Virus record (IMG/VR): IMGVR_UViG_3300025151_000337
Coordinates: 1 to 22,309 of that record
Reading direction: 5' to 3' (one strand)
Length of the DNA: 22,309 nucleotides
From: a virus
Both the position numbers and the translations under genes were made by a program. How positions within the stretch are numbered: position 1 is the stretch's first letter; the number at the start of each line of letters is the position of its first letter. Of this stretch, positions 1 through 6,895 are shown piece after piece. The notes beneath the pieces are model-generated. The model worked only from the letters and a program-made list of their open reading frames with translations, was not told the origin of the DNA and did no database searches.

Positions 1-2220
1 CCAAATACAGTATCAAAACTTTGGTTTATAGAAAATGGAACATCAGGCTCACAAAACATAATTATTTCTCAAGGTAGTGGTGCTAATGTAACCATACCAG
101 CAGGTGATGTAAAAGCAGTTTATTCTGATGGTGCAGGTTCAGGTGCAGCAATAGTAGATGCTTTTGCTAGTCTTAATGTAGTAGATTTAAAAGTTGAAGA
201 TGATTTAACAGTTACAGATGATTTAATTGTAAATGGTGATATAGATTTAGCTGGTTCAATAGATGTAGATGGCACAGCTAACCTAGATGTAGTAGATATT
301 GATGGAGCTTTAACCCAAGATGGAGGTGCTGTATTTAATGAAGATAGTGCTGATGTAGATTTTAGAGTTGAATCAAATGGACAAACTCATGCTTTGTTTG
401 TTGATGGTGGTTTAGATAATATAGGTATAGGGTATTCAGCAGCACACACAGCAACTAATAAAGGGTTAGTTATATTAACTGGTGACGGTAATGGCGGCAT
501 ACAGTTAAATAAAGAAGATGGTAGCTATCCTAGCGACGGAGAAACTTTAGGTTCAATAGGTTGGAAAGGTGCAGATAGTGCTAATAGTAACGCTGCTGCT
601 GGAGCATCTATAGTAGGTATTGCTGCCGAAGATTTTAGTGGTAGTACAGAAGCTACAAACTTGGCTTTTAATACAAAACCTACAGGCACAGGTCCAGGTT
701 CTGCTCCAACGGAAAGGATGCGTATAAATTCAAATGGCACAATCGGAATTGGAACTGCTGGTGGTTCTTATGCTATAGATTTATTAACTACAGGAAACAA
801 TGGTTTACGAGTTAATACAGGAACTTCAAGTGCTGACCAACTTTATTTAGGTAATACTGGTGGCGTATCAAGTGTTGGAACTTTAACTAGCGATAATTTA
901 GGAATAATTACTGGTGGTTCAGAAAGAATGAGAATTGATACTTCAGGAAATGTAGGAATTGGCTCTACAACAATAAATGCTAAATTTAATGTACATGGAA
1001 CTATACGAGCAGAAAACGATAGATTTTTAGCAGGTAGAGAAGATGCTGCTGCACCAGCATACTCATTTCATGATGATGGTGATACAGGAATGTTTAATGT
1101 TGCATCAAATATACTTGGATTTTCTACTTCAGGTACAGAAAGGATGCGTATTACTGACACTGATATAACTGTTGATGCAGCAGGAGATATTATTCTTGAT
1201 GCAGATGGAGGTAACATACTGTTTAAAGATGGTAGTGTTGGAACTTTTTTAGATATACAACAAGACTCAAGCGGTCCTGAATTGATTTCAAGAGTATCTG
1301 ACGCAGATTTTAAAATTAGAGGTAATGATGGAGGTTCTACAGTAACAGCTCTTAGTTTTGATATGTCAGAAGGAGGTCTTTGTGCAATAGGCTCACACAC
1401 ACCTACAGCAAGACTAGATGTTAGAGGTTCAACAAATTCAGAACACGTAGTAATTACAGGTGGAGCTAACTCAGGTAGAGGTTTATCAATACAAACTGCT
1501 GCTAGTGGTGGTCAACAAGATGCTGGTGTAGTATTTGATGCACAAGATACTGAAAGTGGTGCAAATCCATATCATGCTTTTGAAACTGCTGGTAGTGAAG
1601 CTATGAGAATTACAAGCGATGGAAAAATTGGTATAGGCACATCATCACCCCAAGAACTGTTACACGTTTCTACTGGTTCTACTGTTGCTATTAGAGCTAG
1701 TGGTGGTGGAAATTCTGCTAGAAAAGTAGAAATAGGTTATGACAACACTAATGGTCCATATTTAAAAAGTGGAAGTAGTGGCGTAATAAGTATTCAGTTT
1801 TATGTAGACAACACAACATTAGCAGGAAAATTTGATACTAATGCAGATTTTTATACTAACGATGGAACTGTTCATAGTCTATCTGATTCAAGAGTTAAAA
1901 CAGATATAAAAGATTTAATTGATGGATTAGATGTTGTAAAACAATTACAACCAAAAACATTTAAGTATAACGAAAAATCAGAATTTTATAGTGAAAAAAC
2001 TAAAGATGAAGTTAGGTATGGTTTTATAGCTGATGAAGTAAAAGAAGTTGCACCACAATATATGCAGGTTGGAAAAGGTAAAATTGATGGTGTAGAAGTT
2101 GATGACTTTAAAACGCTTTCTACTACTAAAATGATACCTATGCTTGTAAAAGCTATACAAGAACAACAAACACAGATTGATGCTTTACAATCTGAAATTA
2201 ATATTTTAAAAGGAGAATAA
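1..2220 (+). CDS. Tail fibre / receptor-binding protein with C-terminal peptidase S74 chaperone (5' partial)
   Basis: The reading frame is open from the first base of the window, so the N-terminus lies outside; 739 codons are present. The protein is Gly/Thr/Asp-rich and beta-repetitive, with the ERMRI...GIGT shaft repeats common in marine phage fibres. The last 112 residues form a peptidase S74 (endosialidase-type) intramolecular chaperone. Its motif SDSRVK has Ser at window codon 628 and Lys at 633, the same five-residue spacing as the Ser-Lys dyad of phage K1F endosialidase. The family trimerises the fibre and then cleaves itself off before the Ser. A heptad-like tail (MIPMLVKAIQEQQTQIDALQ) ends the protein and probably forms the chaperone's trimeric coiled coil. 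Role: host recognition at the virion surface. The family call is strong; the receptor is unknown. Confidence 0.9.
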   Translation, partial: PNTVSKLWFIENGTSGSQNIIISQGSGANVTIPAGDVKAVYSDGAGSGAAIVDAFASLNVVDLKVEDDLTVTDDLIVNGDIDLAGSIDVDGTANLDVVDIDGALTQDGGAVFNEDSADVDFRVESNGQTHALFVDGGLDNIGIGYSAAHTATNKGLVILTGDGNGGIQLNKEDGSYPSDGETLGSIGWKGADSANSNAAAGASIVGIAAEDFSGSTEATNLAFNTKPTGTGPGSAPTERMRINSNGTIGIGTAGGSYAIDLLTTGNNGLRVNTGTSSADQLYLGNTGGVSSVGTLTSDNLGIITGGSERMRIDTSGNVGIGSTTINAKFNVHGTIRAENDRFLAGREDAAAPAYSFHDDGDTGMFNVASNILGFSTSGTERMRITDTDITVDAAGDIILDADGGNILFKDGSVGTFLDIQQDSSGPELISRVSDADFKIRGNDGGSTVTALSFDMSEGGLCAIGSHTPTARLDVRGSTNSEHVVITGGANSGRGLSIQTAASGGQQDAGVVFDAQDTESGANPYHAFETAGSEAMRITSDGKIGIGTSSPQELLHVSTGSTVAIRASGGGNSARKVEIGYDNTNGPYLKSGSSGVISIQFYVDNTTLAGKFDTNADFYTNDGTVHSLSDSRVKTDIKDLIDGLDVVKQLQPKTFKYNEKSEFYSEKTKDEVRYGFIADEVKEVAPQYMQVGKGKIDGVEVDDFKTLSTTKMIPMLVKAIQEQQTQIDALQSEINILKGE
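712..1614 (+). repeat. Degenerate ERMRI / GIGT shaft repeats in the fibre
   Basis: Copies of a (E)RMRI-x-(S/D)-x-G-x-(I/V)-GIG motif begin at 712, 922, 1138 and 1597; the last reads EAMRI. They are spaced unevenly (210, 216 and 459 bases), so this is a diverged protein repeat and not a DNA tandem array. Such units typically build the triple-beta shaft of trimeric fibres. Confidence 0.7.
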
Positions 2221-2221
2221 C

Positions 2222-2569
2222 ATGGCAATATCTTACGCATGGGATTGTAAAACTTGTGATACATATCCAACAAAAAGCGGTAAATCAAATGTCGTACACA
2301 CAGTTCATTGGAGATTAACTGCTACAGACGATACTAATAAAGACAGTGATGGTAATAACTGGACAGCATCTTCTTATGGAGCACAGTCATTAGATACATC
2401 TGATTTATCTAGTTTTAAAAACTGGTCTAGTCTTACTAATAGTGATTTGCAAGGCTGGGTAGAAACAGCATTAGGTAGCGACAAAGTAACTAGTATAAAA
2501 GCAGTGCTAGACGCAAGCATAGCTGAAAAAGTTACTCCAACTTCTGTACAAAAAGTATTGAGCTCTTAA
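2222..2569 (+). CDS. Conserved marine-phage hypothetical protein, downstream of the fibre
   Basis: This 115-residue protein starts one base after the fibre stop and is preceded by aaaggagaataac, a good ribosome binding site. It opens with MAISYAWDCKTCDTYP, contains HVxWR-like (VHTVHWRLTATDD) and DGNNWTASSYGAQ segments, and ends in a helical tail. It has no signal peptide or membrane segment. From memory, short proteins with this beginning recur next to tail-fibre genes in marine cyanophage and pelagiphage genomes, but no biochemical role is known to me. Position suggests a fibre-associated or accessory virion protein. That is an inference from context only. Confidence 0.75.
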   Translation: MAISYAWDCKTCDTYPTKSGKSNVVHTVHWRLTATDDTNKDSDGNNWTASSYGAQSLDTSDLSSFKNWSSLTNSDLQGWVETALGSDKVTSIKAVLDASIAEKVTPTSVQKVLSS

Positions 2570-2570
2570 T

Positions 2571-2819
2571 ATGGCTACGCAAGAACCAGTTGTAATGATT
2601 GATGACAAAGAAATTAAAGTAAGCGAACTTACTAACGAACAACAATATTTTCATAGTCAAATACTAGATTTAACCAATAAACAAAAACGCATACAGTTTG
2701 AACTTGATCAAATTAACGCCAGTTTAAGTGTGTTTCAAAACGCATTTATAGAGTCTGCTAAACAAAAAGCAGATGAAGTCTTAAATAATCCAGAGGAGGA
2801 TCAAAATGACAATACTTAA
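2571..2819 (+). CDS. Small coiled-coil protein, DUF6447-like
   Basis: The gene encodes 82 residues starting one base after the previous stop. The N-terminus MATQEPVVMIDDKEIKVSEL followed by a long helix (residues about 22-70) rich in Gln, Glu and Leu resembles the short phage family I recall as DUF6447: a beta-hairpin 'dGkey.l..Ls' followed by a helix. There is no membrane segment. Its 3' end carries the ribosome binding site of the next gene (gaggagga, 2793-2800), and the two genes overlap by 14 bases. Function is unknown; the family assignment is a recollection and not a search result. Confidence 0.65.
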   Translation: MATQEPVVMIDDKEIKVSELTNEQQYFHSQILDLTNKQKRIQFELDQINASLSVFQNAFIESAKQKADEVLNNPEEDQNDNT

Positions 2820-2970
2820 TATATTAGCGTGGGTCACTGCAATTATATCTATAGCTTCTGTTGTAGCAGCAATAACACCTACACCTAAAGATGATCATTG
2901 GTTTAGTTACTTATACAAAGTAATAGATTGGTGTGCATTAAATGTGCTTAAAGCAAAGGATAAAGGATGA
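2806..2970 (+). CDS. 54-residue single-TM membrane protein
   Basis: A strong Shine-Dalgarno (gaggagga, 2793-2800) precedes this ATG. Residues about 4-23 (LNILAWVTAIISIASVVAAI) form one hydrophobic helix, followed by TPTPKDDHWF and a short amphipathic tail. Its stop overlaps the next start as ATGA. The 'AITPTPKDD' junction is familiar from small proteins of marine phages. Its small size, single membrane segment and late-region position allow a holin or antiholin role, but nothing proves it. Confidence 0.7.
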   Translation: MTILNILAWVTAIISIASVVAAITPTPKDDHWFSYLYKVIDWCALNVLKAKDKG

Positions 2971-3128
2971 GTTGGTTAAGCAAAATGTGGGGTAAAATTA
3001 CTGGTACTGAAAAAATTAAAGTAAGAGCTAGAAACAAAAAAGGACATTATGTAGGTGATGATAAATCAACACCTGATGTAAATGAAGCTTGGACCACTAA
3101 GAGAGTTAAAAAATCTAAAGAATCCTAA
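2967..3128 (+). CDS. 53-residue basic hypothetical protein
   Basis: The start overlaps the preceding stop (ATGA) and the stop overlaps the next start (TAATG), so the gene fits the translationally coupled string. The product is lysine-rich and soluble: MSWLSKMWGKITGTEKIKVR, then a basic stretch and a Trp-containing tail (NEAWTTKRVKKSKES). The opening could be an amphipathic membrane-binding helix. I recognise no family. It is called on position, tight overlaps and codon use like its neighbours. Confidence 0.6.
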   Translation: MSWLSKMWGKITGTEKIKVRARNKKGHYVGDDKSTPDVNEAWTTKRVKKSKES

Positions 3129-3508
3129 TGGCTAAATCACCTGATGCGTTTGTTTATAACGCTACACTAGAACGTATTGTAGATGGGGACACCTTTGATT
3201 GTTGTCTTGATCTTGGTTTTGATGTGAAGTTACATAAACAGCGTGTCAGACTTGCAGGTATAGATACTCCAGAAAGCCGTACAAGAGATTTAGCAGAAAA
3301 AAAACTAGGTTTAGCAGCCAAATCGCGGTTACAAGAGCTATGTATCGGTAACTTTAAAGTAAAATCTTTGGGTAAAGGTAAGTATGGTCGTATATTAGGG
3401 ATACCTTACACAGAAGACGGTAGAGATATTTGCCAGGTTCTAATTAAAGAAGGTCATGCTGTGGAATATGACGGAGGCAAAAAGAAAAAAGTTTGGGGTG
3501 ATTACTAA
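3128..3508 (+). CDS. Staphylococcal-nuclease-like (SNase/TNase) endonuclease
   Basis: The 126-residue protein has the SNase fold signatures in order: VDGDTF (Asp19, Asp21), QRVRLAGIDTPES (Arg41, Asp46, Thr47, Glu49) and GKYGRILG (Arg88). These correspond to the Ca-binding Asp21/Asp40/Thr41 and the catalytic Arg35/Glu43/Arg87 of the Staphylococcus aureus enzyme, so it is predicted to be an active Ca-dependent DNA/RNA phosphodiesterase. It lacks a signal peptide and therefore acts in the cytoplasm or is packaged. It overlaps both neighbours by one base (TAATG). It may degrade host nucleic acid late in infection. The enzyme call is firm; the role is inferred. Confidence 0.9.
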   Translation: MAKSPDAFVYNATLERIVDGDTFDCCLDLGFDVKLHKQRVRLAGIDTPESRTRDLAEKKLGLAAKSRLQELCIGNFKVKSLGKGKYGRILGIPYTEDGRDICQVLIKEGHAVEYDGGKKKKVWGDY

Positions 3509-3858
3509 TGGAATCAGCCGTTATTTTAATTCAAGAAGTTGGATTCCCAATTGCAGCAGCATTAGGCCTTGGTTGGTTTATTTATAAGCTTATCATGCGT
3601 ATTGTTGATGGTATGGAAACCAAACTTGATACCGTAGATGAAAAAGTAGAAGCACAAATAGCCGCAATAGAAGAACGACTTGGCACAAAACTTGATTCAC
3701 AACACGGTATTTTGGTAGCATTAATAGATAGAGTGCGTAGTTTAGATAACGAAATAATACGTCAAGATACTTTGATAAAAACTATATTAGGAGTGCCTAA
3801 CTTAATTGATAGCGGAAAAATAGCCAAGGCAGGTAGAGATGATCAAAGAAAAGACTAA
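3508..3858 (+). CDS. Membrane-anchored coiled-coil protein, possibly holin-related
   Basis: This 116-residue product has one N-terminal hydrophobic segment (about residues 8-31, including GFPIAAALGLGWFIYKLIM). A long charged helix follows, with heptad-like spacing (METKLDTVDEKVEAQIAAIE and RVRSLDNEIIRQDTLIKTIL). The architecture, a short exposed N-terminus, one TM and a cytosolic coiled coil, resembles small holin or lysis-regulator proteins, but there is no diagnostic motif. The gene overlaps the SNase gene by one base and the csgF-like gene by 20 bases. It could belong to the lysis set or to the curli-like cassette. Confidence 0.7.
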   Translation: MESAVILIQEVGFPIAAALGLGWFIYKLIMRIVDGMETKLDTVDEKVEAQIAAIEERLGTKLDSQHGILVALIDRVRSLDNEIIRQDTLIKTILGVPNLIDSGKIAKAGRDDQRKD

Positions 3859-4351
3859 ACAAGAAAAAATGGAAGAAGAAATTGTAAAAACTAAAATAGC
3901 TATATGGGCATTTTTTATAGGTGCTATTATGTTTTCAGCAGTTCTAGGAATGAATTTAGCTGCTGATACCATAACTCATAAATTTAAGTCACCTAGTTTT
4001 AACGGCGTGGGAACGTCTAGTCATTACCTTACAATAGAAAATCAACAATATACTCGTAAACTAACAATCAAAGAAGAAATAAAAGCGTTACAAGATGAAA
4101 TCAAAAGAGAAAAAGAAAATTCTACTCTTGCAAGGTTTATGCGTAATCTTGAATCTAGGGTTTATGCAGAACTATCAAGACAGTTAGTAAATAACTTATT
4201 CGGAGAAACACCGCAAAGCGAAGGTGTCATCACTTTAGAGGGGAATACCATTGAGTACACAAGTGATGGTGTAACTTTAACCCTTAAAATAACCGAGGCG
4301 GATGGAACAGTTACCGAAATCGTCATACCTATTGGTACTTTTACTTTCTAG
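3839..4351 (+). CDS. csgF: CsgF-like curli assembly factor
   Basis: CsgF is the secreted partner that plugs into the CsgG channel and presents the curlin nucleator at the cell surface. This 170-residue protein has a hydrophobic export segment (residues about 20-42, ending LGMNLAAD). Residues 44-56, TITHKFKSPSFNG, match position by position the start of mature E. coli CsgF (TMTFQFRNPNFGG), the part known to insert in the CsgG pore. A helical region follows with LARFMRNLESRVYAELSRQL, then a beta-rich C-terminus (GVITLEGNTIEYTSDGVTLT...). The N-terminal extension before the hydrophobic segment is long and charged; Met11 (3869) is an alternative start, and neither start has a strong ribosome binding site. 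The 3' end overlaps csgG by 50 bases. Family assignment rests on remembered E. coli sequence. Confidence 0.85.
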   Translation: MIKEKTKQEKMEEEIVKTKIAIWAFFIGAIMFSAVLGMNLAADTITHKFKSPSFNGVGTSSHYLTIENQQYTRKLTIKEEIKALQDEIKREKENSTLARFMRNLESRVYAELSRQLVNNLFGETPQSEGVITLEGNTIEYTSDGVTLTLKITEADGTVTEIVIPIGTFTF

Positions 4352-5201
4352 TTGTTCTATATTTGATCAATTTGAAGATACTTACGAACAAAGGTTTTCT
4401 AAAGACGTAGCAACAATACAAGAACTGCAATCAGCAGAACTTAAAAATGTGCCTATACCAAAGGTAAGTCCTGTGGTTGCTGTGTATCCTACTTCATTTT
4501 CAGATCAAACAGGACAGCGTAAAAGCAATAGTGAGTTTGCTTTGTTTAGCACAGCTATAACTCAACAACCAAATGCGTTACTTATAAGAGCTTTAAAACA
4601 TGCAGGGGACGGTAAGTTTTTTAGGGTTGTAGAAAGGGTAGGCTTGGATAATCTTACCAAAGAAAGACAACTTATAAGATCAGCAAGAGAACAATCGACT
4701 GATGAAGAAGTAAAAAAACAAGCACTTAGACCTTTATTATTTGCAGGTATATTAATTGAAGGTGCTGTCATATCTTATGAAACAAATTTAGAAAGTGGTG
4801 GAGCAGGAGCCAGGTATTTGGGCATAGGCAAAAGCGTTATGTATAGAGAAGACAATATAACCATTAGTATGCGTATGGTATCAGTTGCAACAGGCGAGGT
4901 TTTGTTAGAAGTATTAAGTCAAAAAACAATATTTAGTTACGGTAAATCTGAAGATGTATTTAGATTTGTTGAAGCTGAAAGCGAGCTAGTAGAAATAGAA
5001 CTAGGCAACGCAAGAAATGAGTCATCAACCATAGCTTTGATGAAAGCTATAGAAGGAGGTGTGCTAGAAATCATTAACACTGGTTATGATCGTGGTTTCT
5101 GGGTTTTACAAAATGATAACCAAGGAGTAGAATTAAATGATGAAATTAAAATTGATAAGCCTGATTGTGATGATAACTGCGTTGACGACATACGCGGCTG
5201 A
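4302..5201 (+). CDS. csgG: CsgG-like outer-membrane curli secretion channel lipoprotein
   Basis: E. coli CsgG forms a nonameric outer-membrane channel that exports curlin subunits. This 299-residue homologue has a short signal with lipobox LLSSC (Cys18). It then shows the CsgG hallmarks in order: FSDQTGQRK (66-74), FSTAITQQPNALLIRAL, FFRVVERVGLDNLTKERQLI, ILIEGAVISYETNLESGG, GAGARYLGIGKSVMYRED, VATGEVLLEV, FRFVEAESELVEIELG and GYDRGFWVLQN. It is complete. The signal peptide is encoded inside the last 50 bases of csgF. In the constriction loop, Phe82 aligns with Phe56 of E. coli, but the Tyr51 and Asn55 positions differ. Next to CsgF and a curlin-like protein, it is expected to be the exporter of this cassette. 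No CsgE adaptor is seen. Confidence 0.93.
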   Translation: MEQLPKSSYLLVLLLSSCSIFDQFEDTYEQRFSKDVATIQELQSAELKNVPIPKVSPVVAVYPTSFSDQTGQRKSNSEFALFSTAITQQPNALLIRALKHAGDGKFFRVVERVGLDNLTKERQLIRSAREQSTDEEVKKQALRPLLFAGILIEGAVISYETNLESGGAGARYLGIGKSVMYREDNITISMRMVSVATGEVLLEVLSQKTIFSYGKSEDVFRFVEAESELVEIELGNARNESSTIALMKAIEGGVLEIINTGYDRGFWVLQNDNQGVELNDEIKIDKPDCDDNCVDDIRG

Positions 5202-5868
5202 CAACGAAATATATGTAGATCAATCTGGTACTGGAGCCAATATAGACCTAGAACAACTAGGTATTTCTAATATCATAGGCGGGTTAAATAGCTCTGCAGG
5301 TAATTTAACCCCCTTTGATTTAGATGGTAACAGTATGACACTTGACATAAATATGATAGGTGCAACCAACAAGTTTCTTGGTGATATATTTGCTGATAAC
5401 TTTACTGGTTTTTACGAGTTTGATGGTGGTACTAATTCATTTACTATTCAAGTTGACCCTACAGATACTTATAGTGCTGATGGATCTAATCAAAATGTAG
5501 ATGTAACAGGGAGCGGTAATACATTTACTTTGAACCAAGGCACCACAGCATTAGCAGCTTCTCTTGACTTAGACTGGATAATTAACGGTTCTAATAACAC
5601 AGTAACATCAAATATTAATATAGATGGTGCTACCAATTATATGGATATAGATGGTTCTGATAATACAGTCACTTATACAGGCACAGGAGTTACAGCGTCA
5701 GCAGGTGGATATTTCTATCTTGACCACACAGGAGGCTCAAGAACATTTAATATTCAACAACTAAGTACCCAAGACAATGACTGGCTTAAGATTATATCCG
5801 TTTCTGGCACTGCTGCTTCTACCGTTTGTGTTGTTCAAAACGACCAAGGTACAAGCACAAGCTGTTGA
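5137..5868 (+). CDS. Exported curlin-repeat-like protein, probable CsgG substrate
   Basis: The 243-residue product begins with a signal peptide (MMKLKLISLIVMITALTTYA, cleavage near residues 20-21). Directly after it, residues 23-45 read N-x5-Q-x-G-x3-N-x4-Q-x-G-x2-N, close to the curlin repeat. The rest is a diverged Gly/Asn/Thr/Asp-rich beta repeat with alternating residues (GSGNTFTLNQG, GSNNTVTSNINIDGATN, GSDNTVTYTG), suggesting a beta-solenoid or amyloid-like fold. Two cysteines near the end (TVCVVQNDQGTSTSC) could form a disulfide. A good ribosome binding site (aaggag, 5122-5127) supports this start, inside csgG. It overlaps csgG by 65 bases and the FecR gene by 92. Role as curlin-type substrate is inferred from the repeat and the neighbours; amyloid formation is untested. 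Confidence 0.8.
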   Translation: MMKLKLISLIVMITALTTYAADNEIYVDQSGTGANIDLEQLGISNIIGGLNSSAGNLTPFDLDGNSMTLDINMIGATNKFLGDIFADNFTGFYEFDGGTNSFTIQVDPTDTYSADGSNQNVDVTGSGNTFTLNQGTTALAASLDLDWIINGSNNTVTSNINIDGATNYMDIDGSDNTVTYTGTGVTASAGGYFYLDHTGGSRTFNIQQLSTQDNDWLKIISVSGTAASTVCVVQNDQGTSTSC

Positions 5869-6895
5869 TATTGGAGACATATCTGAATTAAACGGTACGG
5901 CTCAAATTGTCAGAGACAAACCTTATGATGCAGATTTAAAGTTTGCTATTCAAAGTAATGATGAGGCCATAACCAAAGATGGTCGTATGGCTATTACTTT
6001 TCTTGATGATTCTACTGTAAAACTTACAGAACATAGTCAGCTACTTATTGACGAGTACATATATGATCCAGACCCAAGCAAAGCAAAAATGGCTCTTACC
6101 TTTGGTCTTGGTACAGCTAGGTTTATTACAGGCAATTTAAACCGTATAGATAAACAGAATATAACTCTTAAAACACCAACAGCTAACATAGCAATACGTG
6201 GGACTGATTTTACGGCTACAGTTGATGAACTAGGGCGTAGCCTTATAATTTTGCTACCAGACGCTCTAGGGCTTTCTAGTGGCGAAATAGAGGTGGTTAC
6301 AGCTATGGGAACTGTTATACTAAACAAACCCTACGAAGCCACTACGGTGAACGTATTTGAGTCTGCTCCAACCAAACCTGTTATTTTAGATTTAACACTT
6401 GATGTTATAGATAACATGCTTATTGTTACGCCACCTAAAGAAGAGATGTTAGTAGAAGAAGAAACCACTACTACGCAAGCAGATAGTGTATTAGATTTTA
6501 ATGATCTTGATATAGATTATCTTGCAGAGGATTATTTAAAAGAAGATAGTCTTGAGTTTACAGAATTAGATATAAATTATCTTGATGTAAATTATCTTGA
6601 AGACTTGCTTAATGTATTAGATGCTTTAGCGATAGACGAAGATGAAGATGTGTTAGCACAAGCTACAAGCACACAGATAGCAGGCACTCTGTTAGGCAAA
6701 GATCCAGACACACAAATAACAGCTTTAATTACAGGAAATGTAGTAAGTTTGCGAAGAGAGGTAAATGAAAGTGTTAGAGTTGATCTAAATGGTAGTAATG
6801 CTTATACAGTTATTTTGATTCAAGATGGTGTATCTAATATAATAAAAATCAACGGAGGGAGCGACAGTGTTATTACTATCACTCAAAGTGATTAA
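5777..6895 (+). CDS. Exported FecR-domain protein with C-terminal curlin-like repeat
   Basis: The 372-residue protein starts with a signal peptide (MTGLRLYPFLALLLLPFVLF...VQAQA). Residues about 35-160 are a FecR domain: LNGTAQIVRD, DGRMAITFLDDSTVKLTEHS, then the hallmark KTPTANIAIRGTDF. A region rich in Glu, Asp and Thr (about 220-290) contains repeated D-(I/V)-(D/N)-Y-L units. The final 40 residues (333-372, for example NAYTVILIQDGVSN and SDSVITITQ) resemble a curlin repeat. The ATG at 5777 is the first possible start after an in-frame stop at 5762, and it alone gives the signal peptide, so the 92-base overlap with the curlin-like gene is probably real. FecR-domain proteins often neighbour CHASE2 cyclases, as here; the cyclase gene starts on the next base. 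Confidence 0.88.
   Translation: MTGLRLYPFLALLLLPFVLFKTTKVQAQAVDIGDISELNGTAQIVRDKPYDADLKFAIQSNDEAITKDGRMAITFLDDSTVKLTEHSQLLIDEYIYDPDPSKAKMALTFGLGTARFITGNLNRIDKQNITLKTPTANIAIRGTDFTATVDELGRSLIILLPDALGLSSGEIEVVTAMGTVILNKPYEATTVNVFESAPTKPVILDLTLDVIDNMLIVTPPKEEMLVEEETTTTQADSVLDFNDLDIDYLAEDYLKEDSLEFTELDINYLDVNYLEDLLNVLDALAIDEDEDVLAQATSTQIAGTLLGKDPDTQITALITGNVVSLRREVNESVRVDLNGSNAYTVILIQDGVSNIIKINGGSDSVITITQSD
6506..6603 (+). repeat. Short imperfect direct repeats encoding D-(I/V)-(D/N)-Y-L
   Basis: Three near-identical 19-base units lie at 6506-6524, 6566-6584 and 6581-6599, the last two abutting with a small overlap. They encode LDIDYL, LDINYL and LDVNYL within the acidic linker of the FecR-domain protein. 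The DNA similarity suggests recent local duplication and possible length variation between relatives. Confidence 0.6.
6773..6892 (+). other. Curlin-like repeat at the C-terminus of the FecR-domain protein
   Basis: The last 40 codons before the stop encode N-x6-I-Q-x-G-x2-N-x4-N-G-G-S-x-S-x5-Q, with alternating hydrophobic residues (YTVILIQ, SNIIKIN, SVITITQ). This follows the strand-turn-strand spacing of curlin repeats and resembles the start of the mature curlin-like protein encoded just upstream. The call is by eye. Confidence 0.55.

Noticed and set aside
525-1400. Open frames on the minus strand within the fibre gene (525-740, 1068-1400)
   Set aside because: They are Ser/Pro-rich reverse images of the Gly/Thr-rich fibre, without ribosome binding sites or family motifs.
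1978-2288. Minus-strand open frames opposite the S74 domain
   Set aside because: They are opposite a well-supported coding region, have low-complexity Phe/Ser content and are not coupled to any minus-strand operon.
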